Source: Photorhabdus cinerea (GTDB taxonomy: Bacteria; Pseudomonadota; Gammaproteobacteria; Enterobacterales; Enterobacteriaceae). From it: a stretch of 59,204 nt of DNA. The notes beneath the pieces were generated by a model, which saw only the letters and a list, made by a program, of their open reading frames with translations, had not been told where the DNA came from and did not search any database. The stretch covers positions 1-59,204 of the forward strand of contig NZ_PUJW01000024.1 of NCBI RefSeq assembly GCF_011189575.1, read 5' to 3'. Made by a program: the position numbers and the translations under genes. Below are positions 19,887 through 29,925 of this stretch, piece by piece (position 1 is the first letter of the stretch; every line of letters starts with the position of its first letter).

Positions 19887-21344
19887 TTAGAGAATAATTT
19901 TCGCTTGCTGTATCACATCAATCAACGGTTGAGGCCAGATACCTAGCGCTAATACCAGTAATGCAGAAATCAGAACAACCATCCCACCGGCAGTCAATGC
20001 CCAGTTCCTTGGAGCATCACGGTTAAGGGCTTTCGGCGCAGGCAAATACAAACTAACCATCACCCGCAGGTAGTAATAAAGACCGATAGCACTACCCACC
20101 ACCACAGCACCAGTCAACCACCATAGTTCCGCTTTCACACCCAATACAATCACGTAGAACTTACCAATAAAGCCAAACGTCATTGGGATACCCGCCAGTG
20201 ACAACATCATCACCGTCATGACCGCTGACAGAATAGGTTTATGCCAGAACAGACCACGGTATGAGTAGAGGGAATCTGCATCTGGCCCTTTATATGGGCT
20301 GGACATTAGACTAACGACGCCAAATGCCCCGATACTGCTAAACAGATAACCGGCCAGATAGATACCCACCGTTTCTTCTGACAGTTGGTGGTTCTGTACT
20401 GCCACCATCGCCACCAGCAGATAACCTAAATGAGCAATGGAAGAATAACCGAGCAGGCGTTTAATATTCGTCTGGGTCAGCGCCATCAAGTTACCGAATA
20501 GCATAGAAGCAATCGCAATGACAGCTAATACCGTACGCAATGCTTCACTGTCTGCCATTGGTGCTTCAACAAACAGACGTATCACTACGGCAAAAATCGC
20601 TATCTTACTGGCGGTTGCCAGAAAGGTAGAAACCGGTGCAGGTGCTCCTTGATAGACGTCTGGTGTCCAGAGCTGGAATGGTACCAGAGACAACTTGAAG
20701 CCAAGGCCAACAACCATCATACCTAAACCCGCTAATATCAATGGTTGATAGATGTAGCTGTCAGACAAGCGATGCCCCAGTGCAGAAAAAGAGAGATCGC
20801 CCGATTCCGCATACAGTAATGCCATACCAAACAGCATAAAAGAAGAGGCTGCCGCGGACAGCAACATATACTTAATAGCCGCTTCCAGAGAGCGTTTCTG
20901 ACGATATGCATAGCCAATCAAACCAAACAGCGGCAAAGTTAATAACTCAATACCGATAAACAATGATGCCAAGTGGTTTGCACAGGCCAGTAGAATACCG
21001 CCCACTGTTGCAATCAGCACCAGCAGGTAGAACTCTTCTTTATTATCCGGATAATTTTCCAGCCAGGAATAGGCGAAAGTAGACGTTGCCAGGCTCGCAA
21101 CCAGCACCATACCGATATAGAGCATAGCATAGCTGTCCACATGAACCAGCGGGGTGACATCCATAGCTTCCTGCTGACCAACAAAATAGAGGGATAGCAG
21201 AGCCAGGTTCAAACCTATCACAGTCAGAGTGGTATTAATAAAGTGATCGCGTCGCCACGCAATGGACAGCATCACAACGACTACCGTCAATCCGACGATC
21301 AACAGCGGTAACAGCGCGATCAGTTGTTGAGGAGTTATTGTCAT
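19887..21344 (-). CDS. nuoN: NADH-quinone oxidoreductase subunit N
   Basis: One of three antiporter-like proton-channel subunits in the membrane arm of complex I. The 485 residues form about 14 transmembrane helices with the family's conserved buried charges (for example the GIELLTLPLFG glutamate and the KLSLVPFQLWTPDVYQGAP lysine block). The length equals the E. coli protein. It is the last gene of the nuo operon. It starts 6 bp after nuoM and is followed by a bidirectional hairpin shared with xaxB. Confidence 0.98.
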   Translation of the reverse strand: MTITPQQLIALLPLLIVGLTVVVVMLSIAWRRDHFINTTLTVIGLNLALLSLYFVGQQEAMDVTPLVHVDSYAMLYIGMVLVASLATSTFAYSWLENYPDNKEEFYLLVLIATVGGILLACANHLASLFIGIELLTLPLFGLIGYAYRQKRSLEAAIKYMLLSAAASSFMLFGMALLYAESGDLSFSALGHRLSDSYIYQPLILAGLGMMVVGLGFKLSLVPFQLWTPDVYQGAPAPVSTFLATASKIAIFAVVIRLFVEAPMADSEALRTVLAVIAIASMLFGNLMALTQTNIKRLLGYSSIAHLGYLLVAMVAVQNHQLSEETVGIYLAGYLFSSIGAFGVVSLMSSPYKGPDADSLYSYRGLFWHKPILSAVMTVMMLSLAGIPMTFGFIGKFYVIVLGVKAELWWLTGAVVVGSAIGLYYYLRVMVSLYLPAPKALNRDAPRNWALTAGGMVVLISALLVLALGIWPQPLIDVIQQAKIIL

Positions 21345-21350
21345 GGCGAA

Positions 21351-22871
21351 TTACGGCCTTGTAGTTAAAATTGAAGCTGAATACCAGGTCTGGACGTTAT
21401 CCATCGCTGCCGCTGAAGTATCAAGGATAGGTTGTGGGTAGAAACCCATAATCACCAGTAATACCAACAGCACCATTACAATGGATATTTCTCGCATATC
21501 CATCCGTCTTAGTGGTTCATCTGATTTTGGCGTGCCGTAATAAGCACGCTGCATCATATACAGCGCATAGACAGAAGCGAAAACCAGACCAAACACAGAA
21601 ATCGTTATAATTAACGGAAATTCACTAAAACTACCAAACAGGATCATAAATTCACCGACGAAGTTACCGGTTCCCGGCATTCCCAGTGTCGCAACCGCAA
21701 AGGACAGCGATAACGCAGGCAAGAACTGCACACGTTTCCACAAGCCACCCATAAGATTCATATCACGGGTATGTAAGCGCTCATAAAGCTGACCACACAG
21801 AATAAACAGACCCGCAGCTGACAAACCATGAGCAATCATCTGAACAATTGCCCCTTGGTAAGCAAGCTGACTACCAGAGTAAATCGCTATTAACACAAAT
21901 CCCATATGGGAAATACTGGTATAAGCAATCAAGCGCTTAATATCTGTCTGGCTAAATGCCATCCATGCACCATAGAAGATCCCAAGTACACCTAACCACA
22001 TAGCAATGGGAGTAAACTCATGGGAAGCTTCCGGGAATAGTGGCAGACCGAAACGCAACAAACCATAACCCGCAGTTTTTAGCAAGATACCTGCCAGGTC
22101 AACAGAACCCGCTGTTGGTGCCTGACTGTGAGCATCAGGTAACCAGCCATGTAAAGGCACAACTGGCATTTTTACTGCGAAAGCAATAAAGAAACCCAGC
22201 ATCAGCAAATATTGAACGGTATGTGACATCGGCGTATTCAGCAGTTTTTCATAGCTGAATGTCCATTCGCCCGTCGCGTTATAGTGGACCAGTACCAGTG
22301 CCATAATCGCAATTAGCATCACCAGACCACTCGCCTGGGTATAAATGAAAAACTTAGTCGCCGCAGTGATACGGGTCTTACCGCCTGAGCCTCTGTGACC
22401 CCACAATGCAATCAGGAAGTACATCGGTACCAACATCATTTCCCAGAAAAAGAAAAACAGGAACATGTCGATAGCGAGGAACACCCCCATCACACCACCG
22501 AGTATCCACAGCAAGTTCAAGTGGAAGAAGCCTTGATAAGGCTGATTCTCTGTCCAGGAACAGAGAATGGCCATCAGGCCCAGCAGTGCGGTCAATACCA
22601 CCATCAGCAGAGATAAACCATCCAGAGCAAGGTGAATACTGATGCCAAAACGTGGAATCCACGGCATAAGAAATTCTGATTGCCATTGAGGTATTCCCTG
22701 CGGATTAGCCAAGGTATAGCCCCCCTGCAACCACAATTGCAGAGCGAGCACCAGAGTCAACCCCATCGAGATTAACGCTATCCAACGCGGTACACGGGTA
22801 CCAAAGCGTTCAGCCTGCCAACTCAGCAGACCACCGATGAAGGGCATAAGAATTAGCCAAGGTAATAGCAT
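21351..22871 (-). CDS. nuoM: NADH-quinone oxidoreductase subunit M
   Basis: An antiporter-like proton-pumping subunit of complex I: 506 residues, about 14 membrane helices. The conserved glutamate lies in FFFFWEMMLVPMYFL, with lysines in VKMPVVPLHGWLPDAHSQAP, the signature of the Mrp/NuoL-M-N family. It follows nuoL by 20 bp. Product size and gene order match E. coli. Confidence 0.98.
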   Translation of the reverse strand: MLLPWLILMPFIGGLLSWQAERFGTRVPRWIALISMGLTLVLALQLWLQGGYTLANPQGIPQWQSEFLMPWIPRFGISIHLALDGLSLLMVVLTALLGLMAILCSWTENQPYQGFFHLNLLWILGGVMGVFLAIDMFLFFFFWEMMLVPMYFLIALWGHRGSGGKTRITAATKFFIYTQASGLVMLIAIMALVLVHYNATGEWTFSYEKLLNTPMSHTVQYLLMLGFFIAFAVKMPVVPLHGWLPDAHSQAPTAGSVDLAGILLKTAGYGLLRFGLPLFPEASHEFTPIAMWLGVLGIFYGAWMAFSQTDIKRLIAYTSISHMGFVLIAIYSGSQLAYQGAIVQMIAHGLSAAGLFILCGQLYERLHTRDMNLMGGLWKRVQFLPALSLSFAVATLGMPGTGNFVGEFMILFGSFSEFPLIITISVFGLVFASVYALYMMQRAYYGTPKSDEPLRRMDMREISIVMVLLVLLVIMGFYPQPILDTSAAAMDNVQTWYSASILTTRP

Positions 22872-22891
22872 GGCGCAATGAGTCCCTTAAA

Positions 22892-24739
22892 TTAAACCAG
22901 TAGCAGCAGAGCTAAAACCAGCACTGCACCCAACCCCATAGAGGCAACGTACCAACGGACCTGTCCGTTTTCACTCAGGCTAAGACCTTTGTTACTCCAG
23001 CGTGATAACACCGCGGGAATATTCATTAGTGAATTTAGCGGATCGTTTCGCAATAAATGTGTAATGTTCTTGAACGGCTTAACAAATACCCAGTCATACA
23101 AAACATCAAAGCCCCAGGCATTAAACCACCATACAGCCAGGAAACGACCCGGAGCACTTTGTGCCACACTATCCACTAATCGACGTTTACCCAGATACAG
23201 GGCTACCGCCAGCAAAATACCGGCAACAGCAACCACACCGGAAATCACTTCCAGCATCATTTTTCCTGTATCACTCGTTACATGGTCTTCCGGCAACACA
23301 CCTGCCAATGGTGGTACAATCAGTGCACCCACAAAGGTGGAGAGTACCAGTAATACCAGTAATGGCAGATGATGGGTAATACCTTTAACAGGGTGAGCTT
23401 TGGTTTTCGCTTCACCGTGGAACACAATGAAAATCATCCGGAAGGTATACAGAGATGTCATAAATGCACCAGCCAAACCCGCCAACATCAGGTTGATATG
23501 ACCATGTGACATTGCCCCCCACAGAATTTCATCTTTACTGTAGAAACCAGCCGTGACAATTGGCAGTGCTGACAACGCCGCGCCACCGACCAAAAAGCAG
23601 ATATAAACCAACGGAATGGATTTACGCAGTCCACCCATTTTGAAAATATTCTGTTCATGGTGACACGCTAAGATGACAGAGCCTGATGCCAGGAACAACA
23701 GCGCCTTAAAGAATGCATGAGTCATCAGGTGGAAAATCGCTGCATCCCACGCCTGAACACCCAACGCCAAGAACATGTATCCAATCTGGCTCATCGTTGA
23801 GTAAGCCAACACACGTTTAATATCTGTCTGCACCAGCGCAGCAAAACCAGCTAACACCAGAGTGATAGCACCGATAGTACCAACCAGTTGTAAAATCTCC
23901 GGTGCCATCAGGAACAGCCCATGACTGCGAGCAATCAGATAAACCCCTGCTGTTACCATGGTTGCAGCGTGAATCAGCGCAGAAACCGGTGTCGGGCCTG
24001 CCATCGCATCGGCCAACCAAGTTTGTAACGGCAACTGAGCCGATTTACCTACTGCACCACCCAATAACATCAGCGTTGCCCAGGTAATCACAGAAGAACC
24101 CGCTTCCAGATGTTGCGGAGCCAAAACCGCTAACTCACGGAAGTTCAGTGTTCCCAGATTGTCATACAGAATAAACATGCCGATAGCCAGGAATACGTCA
24201 CCCACACGAGTAACGACAAAGGCTTTCATTGCGGCGGCACCGTTTGCCGGGTTGGTATAGTAGAAGCCAATCAGCAAATAACTGCACAGCCCTACCCCTT
24301 CCCAACCGAGATACATCAGCATCAAGTTATCTGCCAGAACCAGTATTACCATGCTGGCAATAAACAGGTTGGTATAAGCAAAGAAACGGGAATACCCCTC
24401 TTCACCGCGCATATACCATGAGGCATACATATGGATCAAGAAACCAACGCCTGTTACCACACTCAACATGGTAAGAGACAAGCCATCAAGAACCAGAGTA
24501 AAAGGAATGCTGAAATTCCCGACTTCCATCCAGTTCCACAAGTTCTGGCTGTAAACCAGATCCCCCGCCACATTCTGGCTGTTGAAATCGATAGCAACCC
24601 ACAAAGTCACCAACGCAGCCAAGCCAATAGAACTAACCCCGACGGTGGCTGATGTGTTTTCAGACCAGCGGCCACGGGAAAATGCCAACAGCAAAAATCC
24701 CAGCAGTGGCAGCAGAATTGTTAAATAGAGTAAGTTCAT
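22892..24739 (-). CDS. nuoL: NADH-quinone oxidoreductase subunit L
   Basis: The distal proton-pumping subunit of complex I. The 615 residues give about 16 transmembrane helices plus the long lateral helix near the C-terminus, which ties the membrane arm together. Conserved elements are YLGWEGVGLCSYLLIGFYY with the key glutamate, and GKSAQLPLQTWLADAMAGPT with the pumping lysine. It overlaps the nuoK stop by 4 nt. Confidence 0.98.
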   Translation of the reverse strand: MNLLYLTILLPLLGFLLLAFSRGRWSENTSATVGVSSIGLAALVTLWVAIDFNSQNVAGDLVYSQNLWNWMEVGNFSIPFTLVLDGLSLTMLSVVTGVGFLIHMYASWYMRGEEGYSRFFAYTNLFIASMVILVLADNLMLMYLGWEGVGLCSYLLIGFYYTNPANGAAAMKAFVVTRVGDVFLAIGMFILYDNLGTLNFRELAVLAPQHLEAGSSVITWATLMLLGGAVGKSAQLPLQTWLADAMAGPTPVSALIHAATMVTAGVYLIARSHGLFLMAPEILQLVGTIGAITLVLAGFAALVQTDIKRVLAYSTMSQIGYMFLALGVQAWDAAIFHLMTHAFFKALLFLASGSVILACHHEQNIFKMGGLRKSIPLVYICFLVGGAALSALPIVTAGFYSKDEILWGAMSHGHINLMLAGLAGAFMTSLYTFRMIFIVFHGEAKTKAHPVKGITHHLPLLVLLVLSTFVGALIVPPLAGVLPEDHVTSDTGKMMLEVISGVVAVAGILLAVALYLGKRRLVDSVAQSAPGRFLAVWWFNAWGFDVLYDWVFVKPFKNITHLLRNDPLNSLMNIPAVLSRWSNKGLSLSENGQVRWYVASMGLGAVLVLALLLLV

Positions 24740-25038
24740 CCGCGCATCTCACTGACTATATCAATATTCAGATTCTGGCGACGACGATAGAGCTGTAATA
24801 ACAGCGCCAGGCCGATACTCGCCTCTGCTGCCGCCAAACTAATAGCCAGAATGAACATCACCTGACCATCTGGCTGGCCCCAATAGCTGCCTACCACAAC
24901 AAAAGCCAGCGCCGCAGCATTAATCATCACTTCAAGCCCAATTAACATAAATAACAGATTGCGGCGGATGATAAGTCCGGTCAGGCCCAGAACAAATAAA
25001 ATTGCCGCCAAAATCAGGCCATGTTGAAGAGGTATCAT
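24736..25038 (-). CDS. nuoK: NADH-quinone oxidoreductase subunit K
   Basis: A 100-residue three-helix membrane subunit of complex I (MrpC-like) that carries part of the proton path. Conserved glutamates lie in LIGLEVMINAAALAF and AAAEASIGLALL. It overlaps nuoJ and nuoL by 4 nt each, so translation is coupled. Confidence 0.98.
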   Translation of the reverse strand: MIPLQHGLILAAILFVLGLTGLIIRRNLLFMLIGLEVMINAAALAFVVVGSYWGQPDGQVMFILAISLAAAEASIGLALLLQLYRRRQNLNIDIVSEMRG

Positions 25039-25580
25039 GGTTGTTCCTCCGAATTTCGGTTGCTGAGCACTTCACCTTGTTTGTGTTCACGACCAATGTG
25101 ATACGCCACCACCATACCAGCAAGTAACAGTAAAGAAGCCAGTTCAACAGCCAGTACATACGGACCAAACAAACTGATACCCACTTCTTTAGCGCTGACA
25201 ACTTCACCCGTGATATTGTCAGAAATATTGCCATGAGAGACATTGATAATGGTGTACACAAGTATGACAAGCAGCACAGTTGACAATATACCTGGACCAA
25301 TCCAGGTACGCGGCTTCAGCCAAACACGTTCTTGTTCAGCAACGGACTTGCCAAGGTTAAGCATCATCACCACGAAAACGAACAGCACCATAATGGCCCC
25401 GGCGTAGACGATGATTTCCAGCGCACCGGCAAAGTAAGCACCCAGCGAAAAAAACACCGCTGAAAGTGCCAGCAGAGAAACAATCAGATACAAAAGCGCA
25501 TGTACCGGATTGGTGTGGGTAATTACCCTGATAGTTGCCAATATAGCAACCAGTCCAGCGGTATAAAACGTAAACTCCAT
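25035..25580 (-). CDS. nuoJ: NADH-quinone oxidoreductase subunit J
   Basis: A five-helix membrane subunit of complex I, 181 residues. The conserved block YFAGALEIIVYAGAIMVLFV marks helix 3, which is thought to rotate during coupling. The soluble C-terminal tail (GREHKQGEVLSNRNSEEQP) is more variable in the family. It lies 12 bp after nuoI and overlaps nuoK by 4 nt. Confidence 0.98.
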   Translation of the reverse strand: MEFTFYTAGLVAILATIRVITHTNPVHALLYLIVSLLALSAVFFSLGAYFAGALEIIVYAGAIMVLFVFVVMMLNLGKSVAEQERVWLKPRTWIGPGILSTVLLVILVYTIINVSHGNISDNITGEVVSAKEVGISLFGPYVLAVELASLLLLAGMVVAYHIGREHKQGEVLSNRNSEEQP

Positions 25581-25592
25581 GAATATCGCTCC

Positions 25593-26135
25593 TTACGGCA
25601 ACAGACTTTTAACGTCGATGGGTTTCGCTTCGTTGTCGGCTTCACCTTTTGATTTGCCGTCAATTGCCATACCTGTCTTACGGTAAAAGTTATAATCAGG
25701 ATATTTACCTGGACCTGAAATCGTCAGGTCATCTTTTTCATACACCAAATCCTGACGCTTGAACTCACCCATTTCGAAATCTGGTGTTAATTGGATCGCA
25801 GTAGTCGGGCAAGCCTCTTCACACAGACCGCAAAAAATGCAGCGTGAGAAGTTAATGCGGAAAAACTCCGGATACCAACGGCCATCTTTATGCTCAGCCT
25901 TTTGCAATGAGATACACCCCACTGGGCAAACTGCCGCACAAAGGTTACAAGCAACACAACGCTCTTCACCATCCGGATCGCGCGTTAGCACAATACGGCC
26001 ACGGTAACGGGGTGGCAGATAAACCGGTTCCTCTGGATACATTTGGGTTTCGCGCTTATGAAAGGCATGCAAGCCGATCATCCAAATACTGCGTACCTGG
26101 GTGGCAAAACCAACCACTAACTCTTTCAATGTCAT
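25593..26135 (-). CDS. nuoI: NADH-quinone oxidoreductase subunit I
   Basis: Carries clusters N6a and N6b, which pass electrons along the peripheral arm of complex I to NuoB. The 180 residues contain two ferredoxin-type 4Fe-4S motifs: C60, C63, C66, C70 (CVACNLCAAVCPVGC) and C99, C102, C105, C109 (CIFCGLCEEACP). All eight ligands are present. It lies 14 bp after nuoH. Confidence 0.98.
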   Translation of the reverse strand: MTLKELVVGFATQVRSIWMIGLHAFHKRETQMYPEEPVYLPPRYRGRIVLTRDPDGEERCVACNLCAAVCPVGCISLQKAEHKDGRWYPEFFRINFSRCIFCGLCEEACPTTAIQLTPDFEMGEFKRQDLVYEKDDLTISGPGKYPDYNFYRKTGMAIDGKSKGEADNEAKPIDVKSLLP

Positions 26136-26149
26136 GGTTCATTCCCCCC

Positions 26150-27130
26150 TTATTGAGCGTTGTACAAAATCACTGCCGCAGTCGCCAGCAGGTTAAGTAA
26201 GGTCAGCGGCAAACAGATTTTCCAGCCAAATGCCATCACCTGGTCATACCGCGGGCGCGGTAAAGATGCACGTATCAGGATGAACATCACCATGAAGAAT
26301 GCTGTTTTCAGCGCAAACCAGACAAACGGCGGCAGGAATGGACCATGCCAACCACCAAAAAACATTGTCACAATCAGGGCAGAAACCGTGACAATACCGA
26401 TATATTCACCAACGAAGAACAGGCCAAACTTCATACCAGAGTATTCAATATGATAACCGTCAGCCAGCTCCTGCTCTGCTTCCGGCTGGTCAAATGGATG
26501 ACGGTGACACACCGCTACACCAGCGATAGCAAAAGTCAGAAAACCAAAGAACTGAGGAATGATATTCCACATATGTTCCTGTGCATTAACGATATCCACC
26601 ATATTGAAGGAGTCTGCCTGAGCAACAACGCCCATAAAAGAGAGGCCGATAAACACTTCATAACTCAGGGTTTGTGCAGAAGCACGCATCGCCCCCAGTA
26701 ACGAGTATTTGTTGTTACTTGACCATCCGGCAAACAGCACCGCATAGACAGCCAGACCTGCCATCATCATGAAGAACAAAATGCCGATGTTCAGATCTGC
26801 GGCCATCCAAGTCGGGGTTACCGGTACAATGGCAAACGCTAGCAACAGAGAAACGAAACCAATCACTGGCGCTAAGGTAAAGATCAGTCTGTCAGCAAAA
26901 CGGGGGACCCAGTCCTCTTTAAAGAACATTTTGATCATGTCAGCGACGATCTGTAATGATCCCCCCCAACCTACGCGGTTTGGTCCATAACGGTTCTGGA
27001 ACAACCCCAGCAAGCGACGTTCACCAAAGCTCATTAAAGCCCCACAGGCAACCACCACTAACAGGATCACCACTGCCTTCAGAATAGCAATCAGCACATC
27101 AATAACTTCGGGGGTTAGCCAATTCATCAT
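26150..27130 (-). CDS. nuoH: NADH-quinone oxidoreductase subunit H
   Basis: The membrane subunit that forms the quinone chamber with NuoB and NuoD. The 326 residues give about 8 transmembrane helices, with conserved loops ERRLLGLFQNRYGPNRVG and FDQPEAEQELADGYHIEYSG that face the quinone site. Its start overlaps the nuoG stop by 4 nt. Confidence 0.98.
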   Translation of the reverse strand: MMNWLTPEVIDVLIAILKAVVILLVVVACGALMSFGERRLLGLFQNRYGPNRVGWGGSLQIVADMIKMFFKEDWVPRFADRLIFTLAPVIGFVSLLLAFAIVPVTPTWMAADLNIGILFFMMMAGLAVYAVLFAGWSSNNKYSLLGAMRASAQTLSYEVFIGLSFMGVVAQADSFNMVDIVNAQEHMWNIIPQFFGFLTFAIAGVAVCHRHPFDQPEAEQELADGYHIEYSGMKFGLFFVGEYIGIVTVSALIVTMFFGGWHGPFLPPFVWFALKTAFFMVMFILIRASLPRPRYDQVMAFGWKICLPLTLLNLLATAAVILYNAQ

Positions 27131-29850
27131 ACAACCTCCCGCAAATTATTCACTGAAACACCTGCCATGACTGGAGGAATGCCCGGCATTCCCATTGGTA
27201 AACCAATCTGCCCCTGAGCAAGATTGTCACTCAGACGGACTGCCAGACGCAGCTGCTGACCAAAACAATCAAACTCCAGAATAGAACCGATTTTCACACC
27301 CAGTTGATCCGCATCTTTACTATTGAGCATCACATAAGGCTCCGGCATACGTTCCTGAATCACATCAGAACGCTGGGTTAATTCCTCACTGCCAAACAGG
27401 TGGTGGTAAGGAGCCACTATCCATTGGTTATCCTGTACAGTAAATTCCGCCGGAATCTGATCAAAATAGTTCAGACCACCGTCAGTTGCTTCAATCAAGC
27501 GTACACCGGGATCGCCAAAGCGCAGATGCCCCCCTACTTCCGACTGGAATTTATTCCAAGCCTGCGGTGAGTTCCAGCCCGGTGCCCATGCAAACGGCAC
27601 CTGTTGACGAAATGCATCAGGGCTATTGTTACCTTCCATTGAGAAAGCAAACGGCGAGTCAATATCCTGTGGCTGACGTTGCTCATGTACACTAAGATTT
27701 GCCAGCATAGCGGTACGACCACTGTAACGGTGCGGTGAACGCGCCAACTTCTGACCACGAATACGGAATGTAGAATCTGGTGCCGCATCAACAATGCCTT
27801 TAAGTTGTGGCATCACTGCAACGCAGGCATCGATAACATGGTCAAGCTGAGCCCAGTCCAAATGACGTTCGGTATAGGTTGCATGCAGGGAGTGCAACCA
27901 ACGCCAACTCTCCAGCATCACCACTGATTTGTCATAGAAAGAAGGTTCGAAAACCTGGAAGTAACGCTGTGCTCGGCCTTCCTGATTCACCAATGTTCCG
28001 TCACTTTCTGCAAAGCTGGAAGCCGGAAGAATCAAATGGGCTTTATCCATGATAGCAGTGCGCTGATGGTCAACTACAACCAAGTTTTTCAAATTGTTCA
28101 GAGCATTGTCTACCTGATCCGCTGCGGCATGCCGATAGAGATCATTTTCCATCACGATAGCCGTATCAGATTTACCACTGCTTATACGTCGCAAAGCAGC
28201 ATCCAATGGCTGAGCTTCCATCATTGCCAATCCAATGCTGTTCGCATAAATGGCAACAAACGATAACCCCACATCTGAACCTTTGTCTTTCAGTGCCCAG
28301 GCAACATTGGCCGCCGCCTGAATGATAGCGTCATTACCAACGTTACTACCGCTGATAATCAGTGGTTTCTTCGCGCCAATCAATGCCTGCGCAATCATAT
28401 CCACTTTAGCTTTCAGTTCATCCGACAGATTTTCAACCGCCGGCGCAGTGCTATCCAGTGCATGAGCGATTGCGAAACCAAAACGAGCTTGATCATCAAC
28501 CGGTGCACGGTAATTCCACGCAGCGATATCATCCAGACGAGTGTCATCTACGTTAGTCACAAACAGGGGATATTTAGCACGCTGACCAATATTCATCACA
28601 GCCGCAATCTGCCAGTCAGCGACTTTCTGGGCAGCCGCCATTTCACGGGCTTTGCCTTTCACCGCCTGACGAACAGCCAGTGCCATACGAGCACCCGTCT
28701 GAGTTAAGTCTTCACCCAAAATCAGCACCGCATCATAGCTTTCAATTTCACGCAGTGATGGCGTATAAACACCACCTTGCTGAAGAATTTCTAGCATCAT
28801 ATCAAGGCGGTGCTGTTCAGCGGCAGAGATTCCGCTATAGAAGTTTTCCGCACCCACAAGCTCACGCAGTGCAAAATTACTTTCCAGGCTGGCACGAGGT
28901 GAGCCGATACCAATAGCATTTTTGGCCTGGCGCAAAATATCTGCCCCACCCTGCATTGCCTGTTCAGCATTAAGTGCGATCCAGTGATCACCACGCAATT
29001 GCTGTGGCTGACGAGGCCGATCTTTACAGTTCACATAACCATAACCGAAACGACCGCGGTCACACATAAAATAGTGGTTTACCGTACCGTTATAACGGTT
29101 CTCGATACGGCGTAATTCACCATAACGCTCCCCCGGGCTGGTGTTACAACCGATGCTGCACTGCTGGCAGATGCTTGGCGCAAACTGCATATCCCATTTA
29201 CGGTTATAACGCTCGGAATGGGTTTTATCAGTGAATACCCCGGTTGGGCAAATTTCTACCAAGTTACCGGAGAATTCACTTTCCAGCGTGCCGCTTTCAG
29301 GGCGACCGAAATAGATGTTATCGTTAGCGCCATAGACACCAAAATCAGAGCCGTCAGCGTAGTCTTTGTAGTAGCGCACACAACGATAACAGGCAATACA
29401 GCGGTTCATTTCATGAGAAATAAACGGCCCTAATTCCTGGTTATTATGAGTTCGCTTAGTGAAACGGTATTTACGGAATGTATGGCCGGTCATCACGGTC
29501 ATATCCTGCAAATGACAGTTGCCCCCTTCTTCACACACGGGACAATCATGCGGGTGGTTGGCCATCAGCCACTCAACCACACTCGCACGGAATTGTTTGG
29601 CCTCTTCATCATCAATAGCGATGAAAGTGCCATCCGTTGCCGGAGTCATACAGGACATAATCAGACGACCGCGCGTATCATCCGCGTTTTGGTATTGCTT
29701 TACCGCACATTGGCGGCAAGCGCCAACGCTTCCCAGCGCTGGATGCCAGCAAAAATAAGGAATATCTAGCCCTAAAGAGAGGCAAGCTTGTAACAGGTTA
29801 TCAGCCCCGTCTACATCATATTTTTTGCCGTCTACATGTATCGTAGCCAT
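27127..29850 (-). CDS. nuoG: NADH-quinone oxidoreductase subunit G
   Basis: The large peripheral-arm subunit of complex I, carrying 2Fe-2S and 4Fe-4S clusters. The N-terminal ferredoxin-like motif is CWHPALGSVGACRQCAVKQ. The His-ligated cluster motif is HPHDCPVCEEGGNC, followed by CIACYRCVRYY. The N7-type motif is CQQCSIGC. The rest is molybdopterin-oxidoreductase-like but lacks a catalytic role. I start at ATG 29850 (MATIHVDGKKYDVDG, 907 residues), matching the E. coli beginning as recalled. In-frame ATGs at 29886 and 29859 would add 12 or 3 residues. GGAAG lies a little far (about 12 nt) from the chosen start, so the start is not fully certain. Confidence 0.96.
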   Translation of the reverse strand: MATIHVDGKKYDVDGADNLLQACLSLGLDIPYFCWHPALGSVGACRQCAVKQYQNADDTRGRLIMSCMTPATDGTFIAIDDEEAKQFRASVVEWLMANHPHDCPVCEEGGNCHLQDMTVMTGHTFRKYRFTKRTHNNQELGPFISHEMNRCIACYRCVRYYKDYADGSDFGVYGANDNIYFGRPESGTLESEFSGNLVEICPTGVFTDKTHSERYNRKWDMQFAPSICQQCSIGCNTSPGERYGELRRIENRYNGTVNHYFMCDRGRFGYGYVNCKDRPRQPQQLRGDHWIALNAEQAMQGGADILRQAKNAIGIGSPRASLESNFALRELVGAENFYSGISAAEQHRLDMMLEILQQGGVYTPSLREIESYDAVLILGEDLTQTGARMALAVRQAVKGKAREMAAAQKVADWQIAAVMNIGQRAKYPLFVTNVDDTRLDDIAAWNYRAPVDDQARFGFAIAHALDSTAPAVENLSDELKAKVDMIAQALIGAKKPLIISGSNVGNDAIIQAAANVAWALKDKGSDVGLSFVAIYANSIGLAMMEAQPLDAALRRISSGKSDTAIVMENDLYRHAAADQVDNALNNLKNLVVVDHQRTAIMDKAHLILPASSFAESDGTLVNQEGRAQRYFQVFEPSFYDKSVVMLESWRWLHSLHATYTERHLDWAQLDHVIDACVAVMPQLKGIVDAAPDSTFRIRGQKLARSPHRYSGRTAMLANLSVHEQRQPQDIDSPFAFSMEGNNSPDAFRQQVPFAWAPGWNSPQAWNKFQSEVGGHLRFGDPGVRLIEATDGGLNYFDQIPAEFTVQDNQWIVAPYHHLFGSEELTQRSDVIQERMPEPYVMLNSKDADQLGVKIGSILEFDCFGQQLRLAVRLSDNLAQGQIGLPMGMPGIPPVMAGVSVNNLREVV

Positions 29851-29925
29851 AGTCAGCATGCTTCCAAGTGACCTGCTTTTCAGCAAGTGTTAATCAAAAA
29901 TTCTGCTAATTTCGTGAAAAATCCA

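Noticed and set aside
26345..29769. Several long frames antisense to nuoG and nuoH
   Set aside because: They are shadows of well-supported complex I genes and show no domain.
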